DNA from: Pseudomonas caricapapayae
GTDB taxonomy: Bacteria > Pseudomonadota > Gammaproteobacteria > Pseudomonadales > Pseudomonadaceae
NCBI RefSeq assembly: GCF_001400735.1
Contig: NZ_LJPW01000078.1
Coordinates: 1-64,000, forward strand
DNA: 64,000 bases
Reading direction: 5' to 3'
Shown here: one piece after another, positions 35,144 to 42,675 of the stretch
Position numbering within the stretch: the first letter of the stretch is position 1
Layout of the letters: each line of letters begins with the position of its first letter
Translations under genes and position numbers: made by a program
Notes under the pieces: model-generated
Told to the model about the DNA's origin: nothing
What the model saw: only the letters and a program-made list of their open reading frames with translations
Database searches by the model: none

Positions 35144-35833
35144 TCAGATGGTCAGGTAGCGCAGGATGCGCTCGCGGTCGACGGTTTCGCGGACTTCGCT
35201 GTGCACGAATTCGCCTTTTTCGATAATCAGATAGCGGTCAGCAACCGCCATGGCGAACGACAGCACCTGCTCGGAAACAATCAGCGAAAACCCGCGCTCC
35301 TTTTTCAGCAGGTTGAGGGCTTTGGCAATGTCCTTGATGATCGATGGCTGGATGCCCTCGGTGGGCTCATCGAGGACCAACACCTTGGGATTGGAGACCA
35401 GCGCCCGGGCAATGGCCAACTGTTGCTGCTGGCCGCCGGAAAGGTTGCCGCCCTTGCGCCGGCGCATGTCGAACAGCACCGGGAAGTACTCGAAGATGTA
35501 GTCGGGAATGGGCGCGGCGGGAGCGCCCTGCATGCCTGTGAGAATGTTTTCCTCGACGCTCAGGTAGGGAAATATCATCCGCCCCTGGGGCACGAAACCG
35601 ACCCCGGCGGCTACCCGCTCATAGCTTTTGCTGCCGGTCAGTTCCTGTCCGGCCAGCGTTATGCTGCCGCTGCGGGTCGGCAGCATGCCGACCAGGCTTC
35701 TCAGCAGCGTGGTCTTGCCCATCCCGTTGCGGCCCATCACCGCGAGTGACTCGCCTGCCGCCAGCTCCAGACTGAGGTCACGCAATACGTGGCTGTCGCC
35801 GTAGTAAACGTTGAGGTTAGAGACATTCAGCAT
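35144..35833 (-). CDS. urtE: Urea ABC transporter ATPase UrtE
   Basis: A 229-residue LivF-type ATPase. Walker A GRNGMGKTT, signature LSGGQQQQ and Walker B VLVLDEPTEGIQ are present. It is placed after UrtD in a five-gene urea uptake operon (substrate-binding UrtA, permeases UrtB and UrtC, ATPases UrtD and UrtE), directly upstream of urease accessory genes. This identifies it as UrtE rather than a branched-chain amino acid ATPase. Confidence 0.93.
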   Translation of the reverse strand: MLNVSNLNVYYGDSHVLRDLSLELAAGESLAVMGRNGMGKTTLLRSLVGMLPTRSGSITLAGQELTGSKSYERVAAGVGFVPQGRMIFPYLSVEENILTGMQGAPAAPIPDYIFEYFPVLFDMRRRKGGNLSGGQQQQLAIARALVSNPKVLVLDEPTEGIQPSIIKDIAKALNLLKKERGFSLIVSEQVLSFAMAVADRYLIIEKGEFVHSEVRETVDRERILRYLTI

Positions 35834-35835
35834 GA

Positions 35836-36573
35836 TCAGTGCCCCAGATAGACGTCAATGACGCGAGGATCGTTCTGCACCTGATCCATCGAGCCGTAGG
35901 CCAGGGTCTTGCCCTGATGCAGGACGGTGACCTTGTCAGCCACCGATTTCACGAACTCCATGTCGTGCTCGATGATTACCATCGCACGGCCTTTGGCGAT
36001 GAGCTTGAGCAGTCCGGCGGTTTTCTCCCGCTCGCCCGCGCTCATGCCGGCGACCGGCTCATCAAGCAACAGCAGTTCGGGACGCTGCATCAACAGCATG
36101 CCGATCTCCAGCCACTGTTTCTGGCCGTGCGACAGCAGCCCGGCTTTGCGCCCCAATTGATCCTTGAGAAAGATCATCTCGGCGGTCTGCTCGATTTCGG
36201 CGTTCAGCGCTGCGTTCTTGCCGGCGAACAGGCAATTGAAGACGCCGCGTTTGTCCGGCGAGGAGATGTCGAGGTTTTCCCGCACGGTAAGGTCTTCGTA
36301 CACCGACGGGTTCTGAAACTTGCGGCCCACGCCCGCGCGGGTGATCTGGTACTCGATCATGTTCGCCAGTTGCAGGTCCTTGAAGCGGATGCTGCCTGCG
36401 CTGGGGCGGGTCTTGCCGCAGATCATGTCGAGCAGGGTGGTCTTGCCCGCGCCGTTGGGGCCGATCACCACATGCACCTGGTTCTCCTCGACATAGAAGT
36501 TGAGGTTATCGACTGCCTTGAAGCCGTCGAACGAGACGGTCAGGTCTTCTACGCTCAGTAGCATCCCGCTCAT
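35836..36573 (-). CDS. urtD: Urea ABC transporter ATPase UrtD
   Basis: A 245-residue LivG-type ATPase. Walker A GPNGAGKTT, signature LSHGQKQW (the usual LSxGxxQ in UrtD form) and Walker B LLLDEPVAGMS. It overlaps urtC by 4 bp and pairs with UrtE on the membrane. Confidence 0.93.
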   Translation of the reverse strand: MSGMLLSVEDLTVSFDGFKAVDNLNFYVEENQVHVVIGPNGAGKTTLLDMICGKTRPSAGSIRFKDLQLANMIEYQITRAGVGRKFQNPSVYEDLTVRENLDISSPDKRGVFNCLFAGKNAALNAEIEQTAEMIFLKDQLGRKAGLLSHGQKQWLEIGMLLMQRPELLLLDEPVAGMSAGEREKTAGLLKLIAKGRAMVIIEHDMEFVKSVADKVTVLHQGKTLAYGSMDQVQNDPRVIDVYLGH

Positions 36574-37712
36574 GACTGCACCTCTTTGTTGCTCAGGCGT
36601 TGCAGCAGCCCGGCCAGCCCGGTCGGCAGAAACAGCACCACCGCCATGAACAGAAAGCCGATGAAGTATTGCCAGAAGCTGACGAAATTCTCCGACAGCC
36701 AGGTTTTGGCCGCACCGATCAGCAGCGTGCCGTACACCGCACCGACCAGTGAAAGGCGGCCACCCAACGCGGCGTATATCACGATCTCGGTGGACGGAAT
36801 GATGCCCACCAGCGAAGGCGATGCCAGGCCGACCTGCAAGGTGAACATCACCCCGCCCAGCGCGGAAATCAGCGCAGCCACGGCAAAAATGAAGGCCTTG
36901 AACAATGCAGTGTTGTAACCGGAGAAACGCACCCGGTCTTCCCGGTCACGGATCGCCACGACGACCTTGCCCAGTCGGCTGCGCAGGATGAACCCGCACA
37001 TCGCGACGCAGGCCAGCAGCAACAGTGTGGTGATCAGATAGAGAATCCAGGGCGTCTGGGGTGTCTGCAAACTCATGCCGAAGGCGGTCTTGAAGTCGGT
37101 CAGGCCGTTGACACCGCCGGTGTAGCCCTGTTGTCCGATGATCATGATTGACATGATCGAGGCCAGCGACAGGGTGATGATCGAGAAGTACACGCCGCCC
37201 ACGCGCTTTTTGAAATAGGCATAGCTGAACAGGAACGCCAGCAGCGCAGGCAAGATCAGGATCGCTGCCAACGTAAAGGTCGCCGTTTCGAACGGCTTCC
37301 ACCACCAGGGCAGTGCTTCTACGCTGTTCCAGATCATGAAGTCGGGTAGCGCAGAGCCGTAGAAAGCGGCGAGGGCGCTGGCAGCTTCGTCTGTGGCGGT
37401 GGCTTCAAGCTTCAGGTACATCGCCATCATGTAGCTGCCCAAACCGAAGAAGATCCCCTGGCCGAGGCTGAGAATGCCGCCGTAGCCCCAGATCATCACC
37501 ATGCCCACTGCGCAGAACGCCAGGCTCAGGTATTTACCGGCCAGGCCAAGGCGGAAATCGCCCAGCGCCAGCGGCAATACCACCAGCAACAACAGCGATA
37601 GCCAGATCAGGCTGTATCGCTCGATCAGTGGCAGCCAGCCGCCATTCAGCCGAACGGGTCTGGGCACCGCAGTCTGTGGCCGGAGCGGCGGCTTTTCAGT
37701 CATGTCATTCAT
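36570..37712 (-). CDS. urtC: Urea ABC transporter permease UrtC
   Basis: A 380-residue LivM-type membrane protein with about 9-10 hydrophobic segments, typical blocks GYGGILSLGQGIFFGLGSYM and GRLSLVGAVYGTLLIG, and an EAA-like loop. It starts 2 bp from the urtB stop and partners UrtB. Confidence 0.92.
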   Translation of the reverse strand: MNDMTEKPPLRPQTAVPRPVRLNGGWLPLIERYSLIWLSLLLLVVLPLALGDFRLGLAGKYLSLAFCAVGMVMIWGYGGILSLGQGIFFGLGSYMMAMYLKLEATATDEAASALAAFYGSALPDFMIWNSVEALPWWWKPFETATFTLAAILILPALLAFLFSYAYFKKRVGGVYFSIITLSLASIMSIMIIGQQGYTGGVNGLTDFKTAFGMSLQTPQTPWILYLITTLLLLACVAMCGFILRSRLGKVVVAIRDREDRVRFSGYNTALFKAFIFAVAALISALGGVMFTLQVGLASPSLVGIIPSTEIVIYAALGGRLSLVGAVYGTLLIGAAKTWLSENFVSFWQYFIGFLFMAVVLFLPTGLAGLLQRLSNKEVQS

Positions 37713-37713
37713 C

Positions 37714-38616
37714 TCAACGTCTCACTTTCGTGGCGAACAGGCCGTTGGGGCGGAAAAACAGCAGCACGATGACCACCAGCAGGGTGATCGCCTTGGCCAT
37801 GGATCCGGTGGTGAGGTATTCCAGCGAAACCTGCGTCTGGCCGATGGCGAACGCCGAAAGGAAGGTGCCAAGCAGGCTTTCCACGCCACCGAACACCACA
37901 ACGATGAAGGTATCCACCAGGTACTGCTGGCCGCTTACCGGGCCGGTGGACGCGAGCATGGTGAACGAACTGCCAGCGATGCCGGCCAGGCCGCAGCCCA
38001 GCGCGAAAGTCACCGAGTCGACCCGCGCCGTATTGATACCGGCCGCACCCGCCATGGCGCGGTTCTGAGTCACTGCACGAATGCGCAGACCCCAGCGGCT
38101 GCGGTAGAGAAATAGAAACACCGCAGCGGCAATCACGAACGTCAGGCCGATGATGAAAATGCGATTGAGCGGCAACTCCAGCCCTTCGCTGATTTTCCAT
38201 GCGCCCTGCAGCCATTGCACGGTGGGCACGCTGACTTCCTTGGGGCCGAAAACCTGACGGAACAGTTGCTGCAAGACCAGAGACAGCCCCCAGGTTGCCA
38301 GCAGGGTGTCCAGCGGCCGGTTATACATGAAGCGAATGAAGCAGCGTTCCAGCAGTAAGCCGAAGGCGAACGTCACGACAAAGGCCATTCCGATGCCGAC
38401 GATGAAATACCAGCCCATCAACTCGGGAAAGTAGCGCTGGAACACCACCGAAGTGACATAGGTCATGTATGAGCCCATCGCCATCAGTTCGCCGTGAGCC
38501 ATGTTGATGACACCCATCAGGCCGAAGACGATGGTCAGCCCGAGTGCCATCAGTACCAGCACGGAAAACAGCGAGAAGCCGCTGAAGACTTGCATTACCA
38601 GCGTATCGAGAGTCAT
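37714..38616 (-). CDS. urtB: Urea ABC transporter permease UrtB
   Basis: A 300-residue LivH-type permease with about 8 membrane segments and the family block GLMGVINMAHGELMAMGSYM. It matches the core length. The long N-terminal periplasmic extension seen in some UrtB proteins is absent. It lies 66 bp after urtA. Confidence 0.92.
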   Translation of the reverse strand: MTLDTLVMQVFSGFSLFSVLVLMALGLTIVFGLMGVINMAHGELMAMGSYMTYVTSVVFQRYFPELMGWYFIVGIGMAFVVTFAFGLLLERCFIRFMYNRPLDTLLATWGLSLVLQQLFRQVFGPKEVSVPTVQWLQGAWKISEGLELPLNRIFIIGLTFVIAAAVFLFLYRSRWGLRIRAVTQNRAMAGAAGINTARVDSVTFALGCGLAGIAGSSFTMLASTGPVSGQQYLVDTFIVVVFGGVESLLGTFLSAFAIGQTQVSLEYLTTGSMAKAITLLVVIVLLFFRPNGLFATKVRR

Positions 38617-38682
38617 GCCATCGCTACCTGTTGCTGCACATTGACGAAAGCGGGCGCGAAGCGGATCGCGCCCGGACCGGTA

Positions 38683-39864
38683 TCAGAGTTTCGGAAAGGG
38701 ATTGGGCTCTATCGGCGCCGACTCGTAGATCACATCGACCTGGCCCTGCGCGTTCAGGGTGCCGATGCGGGCGCGCTTCCACAGGTGGTGATTATCCTTG
38801 TGAACCTTGATTTCGCCTTCCGGAGCGTCGAGGGTCAGCTCCGAGGACGCAGCAATCACGTTCGGCACGTCGAAGCTGCCGGCTTTTTCGACAGCCTTTT
38901 TCCACAGGTACACCGCGGTATACGCCGCCGCCATCGGGTCACCGACGACGCGTTGCTGCCCGTAGCGCGTCTTGAAGGCCTGGACGAACTTCTCGTTGAC
39001 CGGGTTTTTCAGGCTCTGGAAGTAGCTCATGCAGGTCAGGAAGCCGACGAGGTTTTCCGCACCGATACCGGTGACTTCCTCTTCGGTGATCGCCAGCCCC
39101 ATCAGGGTCTGATTGCTGCTGTCGATACCGGCTGCCTTGAGCTGTTTGTAAAACGCCACGTTCGAACCGCCGACGATGGTCGACAGCACGATGTCCGGCT
39201 TGGCTGCCTTGATCTTGTTGATCACTGACGAAAACTCGATGGCACCCAGCGGCAGATAGTCTTCGCCGACGATGGAGCCACCCTGTTTGGTGACGGATGC
39301 CCGCGCCAGCTTGTTGGTGGTGCGTGGCCAGATGTAGTCGGAACCGACCAGATAGACGCTCTTGCCCTTGTTGGCCATCAACCAGCTGACCGCTGCCAGG
39401 GTCTGTTGCGAGGCCTCGGCACCGGTGTAGATAATGGCCGGAGATTTCTCCAGCCCTTCATAGAAGGTCGGGTAGTAGAGCAAGCCTTTGTTGCGTTCAA
39501 AGACCGGCAGCACCGCTTTGCGCGAAGCGGACGTGAACGCGCCGAAGGTCACTGCAACGTGATCGTTTTCCAGCAGTTTGCGGGCCTTTTCGGCGAAGGT
39601 CGGCCAGTCGCTGGCACCGTCCTCGACGATGGGTTCGATGGTTTTACCCATCACGCCGCCACTGGCGTTGATTTCTTCGATGGCCAGTTTTTCTGCGTCG
39701 ACCACCGAGGCTTCACTGATGGCCATGGTGCCGGTCAGCGAATGGATGATGCCGACCTTTACAGTCTCGGCTGCCTGCGCCTCGCCGATCAGGGAAAACG
39801 GCAGCAGGCTGATCGCGCCCAGCAACAGAGCATGCTTGATCAAACGGCGTTTGTCGTTGTGCAT
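38683..39864 (-). CDS. urtA: Urea ABC transporter periplasmic substrate-binding protein UrtA
   Basis: A 393-residue periplasmic receptor. The signal peptide ends near AQAA-ET (about residue 32). It has a type I Leu/Ile/Val-binding fold (VKVGIIHSLTGTMAISE, GAFTSASRKAVLPVFERN, GSDYIWPRTTNK). It is clearly homologous to the AmiC sensor encoded divergently. ATG at 39864 follows GGGAGAG. Its leader carries a sigma-54 promoter, two hairpins shared with the amidase leader and an intrinsic terminator, pointing to nitrogen control plus antitermination. Confidence 0.95.
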   Translation of the reverse strand: MHNDKRRLIKHALLLGAISLLPFSLIGEAQAAETVKVGIIHSLTGTMAISEASVVDAEKLAIEEINASGGVMGKTIEPIVEDGASDWPTFAEKARKLLENDHVAVTFGAFTSASRKAVLPVFERNKGLLYYPTFYEGLEKSPAIIYTGAEASQQTLAAVSWLMANKGKSVYLVGSDYIWPRTTNKLARASVTKQGGSIVGEDYLPLGAIEFSSVINKIKAAKPDIVLSTIVGGSNVAFYKQLKAAGIDSSNQTLMGLAITEEEVTGIGAENLVGFLTCMSYFQSLKNPVNEKFVQAFKTRYGQQRVVGDPMAAAYTAVYLWKKAVEKAGSFDVPNVIAASSELTLDAPEGEIKVHKDNHHLWKRARIGTLNAQGQVDVIYESAPIEPNPFPKL

Positions 39865-39883
39865 TCACTTCTCTCCCAGGAAT

Positions 39884-39930
39884 AAAAAAAGCCCGACATC
39901 CCGGCCAAATCAATGGGCGGGGTGTCAGGC
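39884..39930 (-). terminator. Intrinsic terminator (attenuator) in the urtA leader
   Basis: GCCTGACA pairs with TGTCGGGC, with further inner GC pairs, followed by a run of seven T on the minus strand. The run ends about 20 nt before the urtA start codon. A terminator here only makes sense as a regulated attenuator, because there is no gene upstream in the transcript. Confidence 0.8.
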
Positions 39931-39943
39931 TTTTGTGCCGAAT

Positions 39944-40013
39944 CTGGCGGGACAACTGCGTCCGATCCAGTCGTACGCGAGGTGTCTCCCTACTTGCCGA
40001 GAAGGGCGTAGGG
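39944..40013 (-). ncRNA. Structured urtA leader RNA, candidate ANTAR-antiterminator target (copy 1)
   Basis: Two hairpins on the minus-strand transcript. P1 (39988-40013) is CCCTAC-GCC-loop-GGC-AA-GTAGGG. P2 (39944-39970) is CTGG-AUC-GGAC-[GCAGUU]-GUCC-CG-CCAG with a six-base loop. The same architecture occurs before the amidase gene, with compensating base-pair changes in both stems. ANTAR proteins such as AmiR bind paired hairpins with six-base loops and prevent a following terminator from forming. Here a terminator follows P2 by 13 nt. The P2 loop keeps G at position 4 but has G instead of the usual A at position 1. Confidence 0.6.
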
Positions 40014-40046
40014 CAAACAGCTGGCGCGATGTCTCAGAAGAGACTT

Positions 40047-40063
40047 AGCAAGCACAGTGCCAA
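40047..40063 (-). promoter_or_regulatory. Sigma-54 promoter of the urt-ure operon
   Basis: On the minus strand TTGGCACTGTGCTTGCT matches the -24/-12 consensus TGGCAC-N5-TTGC(A/T) exactly. This implies RpoN and an enhancer-binding protein such as NtrC, fitting nitrogen-limited expression of urea uptake and urease. Transcription would start near 40035, giving a leader of about 170 nt. Confidence 0.8.
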
Positions 40064-40169
40064 GTGCAGAAACAGCCTCATACACTAGAAATCGAGTGTG
40101 GGCGCAGGGCGTCCCTTCATCTATTGCACGAAAAATCACCCTGCGCCGCTTTGGCGCGAATCAGGCTTT

Positions 40170-40218
40170 TGCGCACCAAAAACGTGAGACTGCGCACGTT
40201 GTTCCCTTGGATGCGCAC
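40170..40218. repeat. Three phased TGCGCAC repeats, candidate enhancer site
   Basis: TGCGCAC occurs at 40170, 40191 and 40212, spaced exactly 21 bp (two helical turns). They lie about 110-170 bp upstream of the sigma-54 promoter of urtA, the usual distance for an NtrC-type enhancer. The first copy reads on as GCACCA, like half of an NtrC site. The remainder of the 810-bp gap (39865-40674) has no convincing gene. A weaker sigma-54-like match, TGGCCC-N5-CTGC on the plus strand at 40438-40452, could serve amiC. Confidence 0.45.
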
Positions 40219-40290
40219 GCCTTCAATGGCTGAAATACGATGCTTTTGTGAGAAGTGTATTGAGGCCTTTGCAGGAGATGTATGCCGCTT

Positions 40291-40318
40291 TTGTGGGGGC
40301 GAACTTGTTCGCGAAAGC
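40291..40318. repeat. REP-like palindrome
   Basis: TGTGGGGGCGAAC-TT-GTTCGC is the well-known Pseudomonas repetitive extragenic palindrome. A 130-codon frame running through it with a zinc-ribbon look (CRFCGGEL) is an artefact of this repeat. Confidence 0.75.
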
Positions 40319-40674
40319 AATGTGTCATGCGACACAACCCTTGCGAATGTACGCCCATCCCTGCAAACAAATGCCTGTTACGTCAGCACCGCCCCAGCCA
40401 GCAGACACACAAATCATCAACACCCACACACCCCGCATGGCCCGCTATCTGCATGACTGCCAGCAGACACCCTCGCAGGGTTTCTTGCCACACGCCCATT
40501 CTCGGCAGGTGTGGAAGGCCCCTCGCATGACTGGTCCTGACACTGCCGTCACGCCAGCCCCAGGCACAACCGCCTGAGAGCCACCGTTTGAATCCGCGGT
40601 TATTCGCTCAGTCTTCTTTCAGGCTCCCGGCCAGGTTCGGGCGTCTCACCTCACGTTGAACAAGGTTTATAGAC

Positions 40675-41823
40675 ATGGTTGACCCGTCGATTCGCATAGG
40701 AGGTCTGTTTTCCAATACCGGTGTTACCGCGGCTGGCGAATGCTCAACGATGCGCGGCGCACAGTTTGCAATTCATCAGATCAACGCGGCCGGGGGCGTG
40801 AAGGGTCGCCCTCTGGAACTGATTACGCGTAACCCGGACTCAACGCCTGCGTTGTTTGCCATGCACGTTGAATCGCTGATTCGCGAAGAGAACCTGCGGT
40901 TTTTCTTCGGCTGCTACACCTCGGCGGCGCGCAAGGCCGTATTGCCCGTCGTCGAACGTTACAACGCGTTACTGCTCTATCCGGTCTACTACGAGGGTTT
41001 CGAGTATTCGCGCAACATCATTTACACCGGCGCCACGCCGAACCATAACGCCGTGCCGCTCGGCAGTTACATGTTTGATCACTTCGGCAGCCGCGTGCTG
41101 ATGATCGGCTCGGAGTACGTGTACCCGTACGAAACCAATCGGCTGATGAGCGACCTGCTCTACGAGCGGGGCGGCAGCAAGCTGGGCGAGTACTATCTGC
41201 CGCTGAAAAACGCCAGGGCCGAGGACTTCGCCAGGCTCATGGTCAAGGTCCGGGAGCTGAAGCCCTCGTTCATTTTTTCGACGGTGGTCGGTGACACCAT
41301 GGCGCACCTGTACCAGGCCTACGCCGACGCCGGTTTTGACCCGGCCGTCATGCCGATTGCCAGCGTAACCACCAGCGAAACCGACATTAAGCAGATGGGC
41401 GTACATCTGGGTGCCGGCCACATATCGGCAGCCACTTACTTCCAGTCGATCGACACTCCGCTCAATCGTCAGTGTATTGCCCAGTACCGGGCGATGTTCG
41501 GTCAGCATCAAGTCACCGACCGCTGCTGGGAGGCTGCTTATTTTCAGGTCCATCTGCTGGCCAAAGCGATCGAACGCGCCGGCAGTACGGAGGTGGAGGA
41601 CGTATTGCAGACCATGCGTGGTCTGGAGTACGACGCACCGCAGGGACGGGTACGTGTCGATGAGCACAATCACCATACGTACCTGTACTCGCGCATCGGT
41701 CGCGCCAATGCCGACGGGCAATTCGACATCCTTTATGAAAGCCAGAAAGCGCTGAGGCCCGACCCGTATGCCGTTGCGCCTGACTTTAATGGCTGGTCCA
41801 GCCTGACCGGGAGGCGTCCATGA
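40675..41823 (+). CDS. amiC: AmiC-like amide sensor and antiterminator inhibitor
   Basis: A 382-residue binding protein of the Leu/Ile/Val type without a signal peptide, so it stays in the cytoplasm. It has AmiC landmarks: GLFSNTGVTA, FFGCYTSAARKAVLPVVER, YPVYYEGFEYS, SSIDTP-like QSIDTPLNRQ, and DAPQGRVRVDEHNHH. In Pseudomonas aeruginosa AmiC sequesters the antiterminator AmiR until an amide binds. It overlaps the amiR gene by 4 bp, giving a 1:1 supply of sensor and effector. The ligand here may be an amide, urea or a related compound. Confidence 0.92.
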   Translation: MVDPSIRIGGLFSNTGVTAAGECSTMRGAQFAIHQINAAGGVKGRPLELITRNPDSTPALFAMHVESLIREENLRFFFGCYTSAARKAVLPVVERYNALLLYPVYYEGFEYSRNIIYTGATPNHNAVPLGSYMFDHFGSRVLMIGSEYVYPYETNRLMSDLLYERGGSKLGEYYLPLKNARAEDFARLMVKVRELKPSFIFSTVVGDTMAHLYQAYADAGFDPAVMPIASVTTSETDIKQMGVHLGAGHISAATYFQSIDTPLNRQCIAQYRAMFGQHQVTDRCWEAAYFQVHLLAKAIERAGSTEVEDVLQTMRGLEYDAPQGRVRVDEHNHHTYLYSRIGRANADGQFDILYESQKALRPDPYAVAPDFNGWSSLTGRRP

Positions 41824-42452
41824 CCCTGCGTGCCGCCAAGAAACGTTTGCGCAACGACAGCGCAGGCGGCATCAAGGACCTGCGCGATATCAGCGTGCTG
41901 GTGATGCATCCGGATGATGAGGACGGTCGCAATCTGATTGCCCAGTTACAGCGTATCGGCTGTCAGGTACGGGTGCAGTGGCCGATTCCCGAACGATTGC
42001 ACAGTGAGGCTGACGTGATAGTCCTGGCGGTATCGCCGGAAAGCCTGTCGACCAATACGCCCTGGCTGTTGCATAACTCGACGCCGCCGATCATTCCGGT
42101 GATCGCCTATGAAAATCCGATCATTGTCGAGGCGCTGGTACAGCTTAATGCCTGTTCGGTCATTCCCTCGCCGGTGAGGTCCTTCGGTCTGCTGACCGCG
42201 CTGGCTATCACGCTAAGCCAGGCCCGCAAGACACGGGAGCGGGAAAAACACGTCAAGCGCCTGGAAGGGCGCATGGCGGTGATGCGCACTGTGCAGCAGG
42301 CAAAAATCATCCTCATGGAGACCAAGGGGCTGTCCGAAATAGACGCTTACAACGCGCTGCGCGATCAGGCCATGGCCAAGCGCGAGCCCGTGGAGAAAAT
42401 CGCCGAGGCGCTGGTCAAGGCTCACGAACTGTTTCAACAAGCCTGTTCCTGA
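41820..42452 (+). CDS. amiR: AmiR-like ANTAR-domain transcription antiterminator
   Basis: A 210-residue protein: an N-terminal pseudo-receiver domain (DISVLVMHPDDEDGRNLIAQLQ) with no recognisable phospho-acceptor set, a coiled coil (about residues 130-155) and a C-terminal ANTAR domain (AKIILMETKGLSEIDAYNALRDQAM and helix to the end). ANTAR domains bind paired RNA hairpins and block terminators. Candidate targets are the two related leader RNAs at 39944-40013 and 42518-42585. It is controlled by AmiC encoded just upstream. Confidence 0.92.
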   Translation: MTLRAAKKRLRNDSAGGIKDLRDISVLVMHPDDEDGRNLIAQLQRIGCQVRVQWPIPERLHSEADVIVLAVSPESLSTNTPWLLHNSTPPIIPVIAYENPIIVEALVQLNACSVIPSPVRSFGLLTALAITLSQARKTREREKHVKRLEGRMAVMRTVQQAKIILMETKGLSEIDAYNALRDQAMAKREPVEKIAEALVKAHELFQQACS

Positions 42453-42517
42453 CAGGTTACAGACACGCTTCGAGTGTCGGGCCTCAGCGGCCTGATCCTC
42501 TTCTGCGCGGACAGTTG

Positions 42518-42585
42518 CCATACGCCCTGAAACGGCAGGTATGGGGCACCGCGTGGCGACCGGCAGGGACAACGGCGTCCTCCGG
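42518..42585 (+). ncRNA. Structured amidase leader RNA, candidate ANTAR target (copy 2)
   Basis: Two hairpins matching the urtA leader. P1 (42518-42544) is CCATAC-GCC-loop-GGC-AG-GTATGG. P2 (42560-42585) is CCGG-CA-GGGAC-[AACGGC]-GTCCT-CCGG. Its six-base loop has A at position 1 and G at position 4, as described for ANTAR-binding RNAs. Relative to urtA, a C-G pair becomes A-T in P1, and T-A becomes C-G in P2. No T-run terminator follows, only a hairpin with ACAGGCG/CGCCTGT arms near 42609-42640, so the downstream step may differ from urtA. Confidence 0.55.
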
Positions 42586-42675
42586 ATCGAGCCCAGACCT
42601 GCGCATCCTGCACAGGCGGCTCCAGTCAGCGCCTGTCCGACCCCGGACGGCCCTTACCGTTATCTGGAGAACACC

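Noticed and set aside
40064..40456. 130-codon frame with a zinc-ribbon-like CFCEKC...CRFCGG pattern
   Set aside because: It runs through a REP palindrome and the sigma-54 promoter region, has no ribosome-binding site, and its Cys pattern comes from the repeat sequence.
42453..42675. Extension of the amidase gene to an ATG at 42541
   Set aside because: The added segment is proline/arginine-rich leader DNA with RNA hairpins and no ribosome-binding site; ATG at 42676 follows GGAGA and gives the family N terminus.
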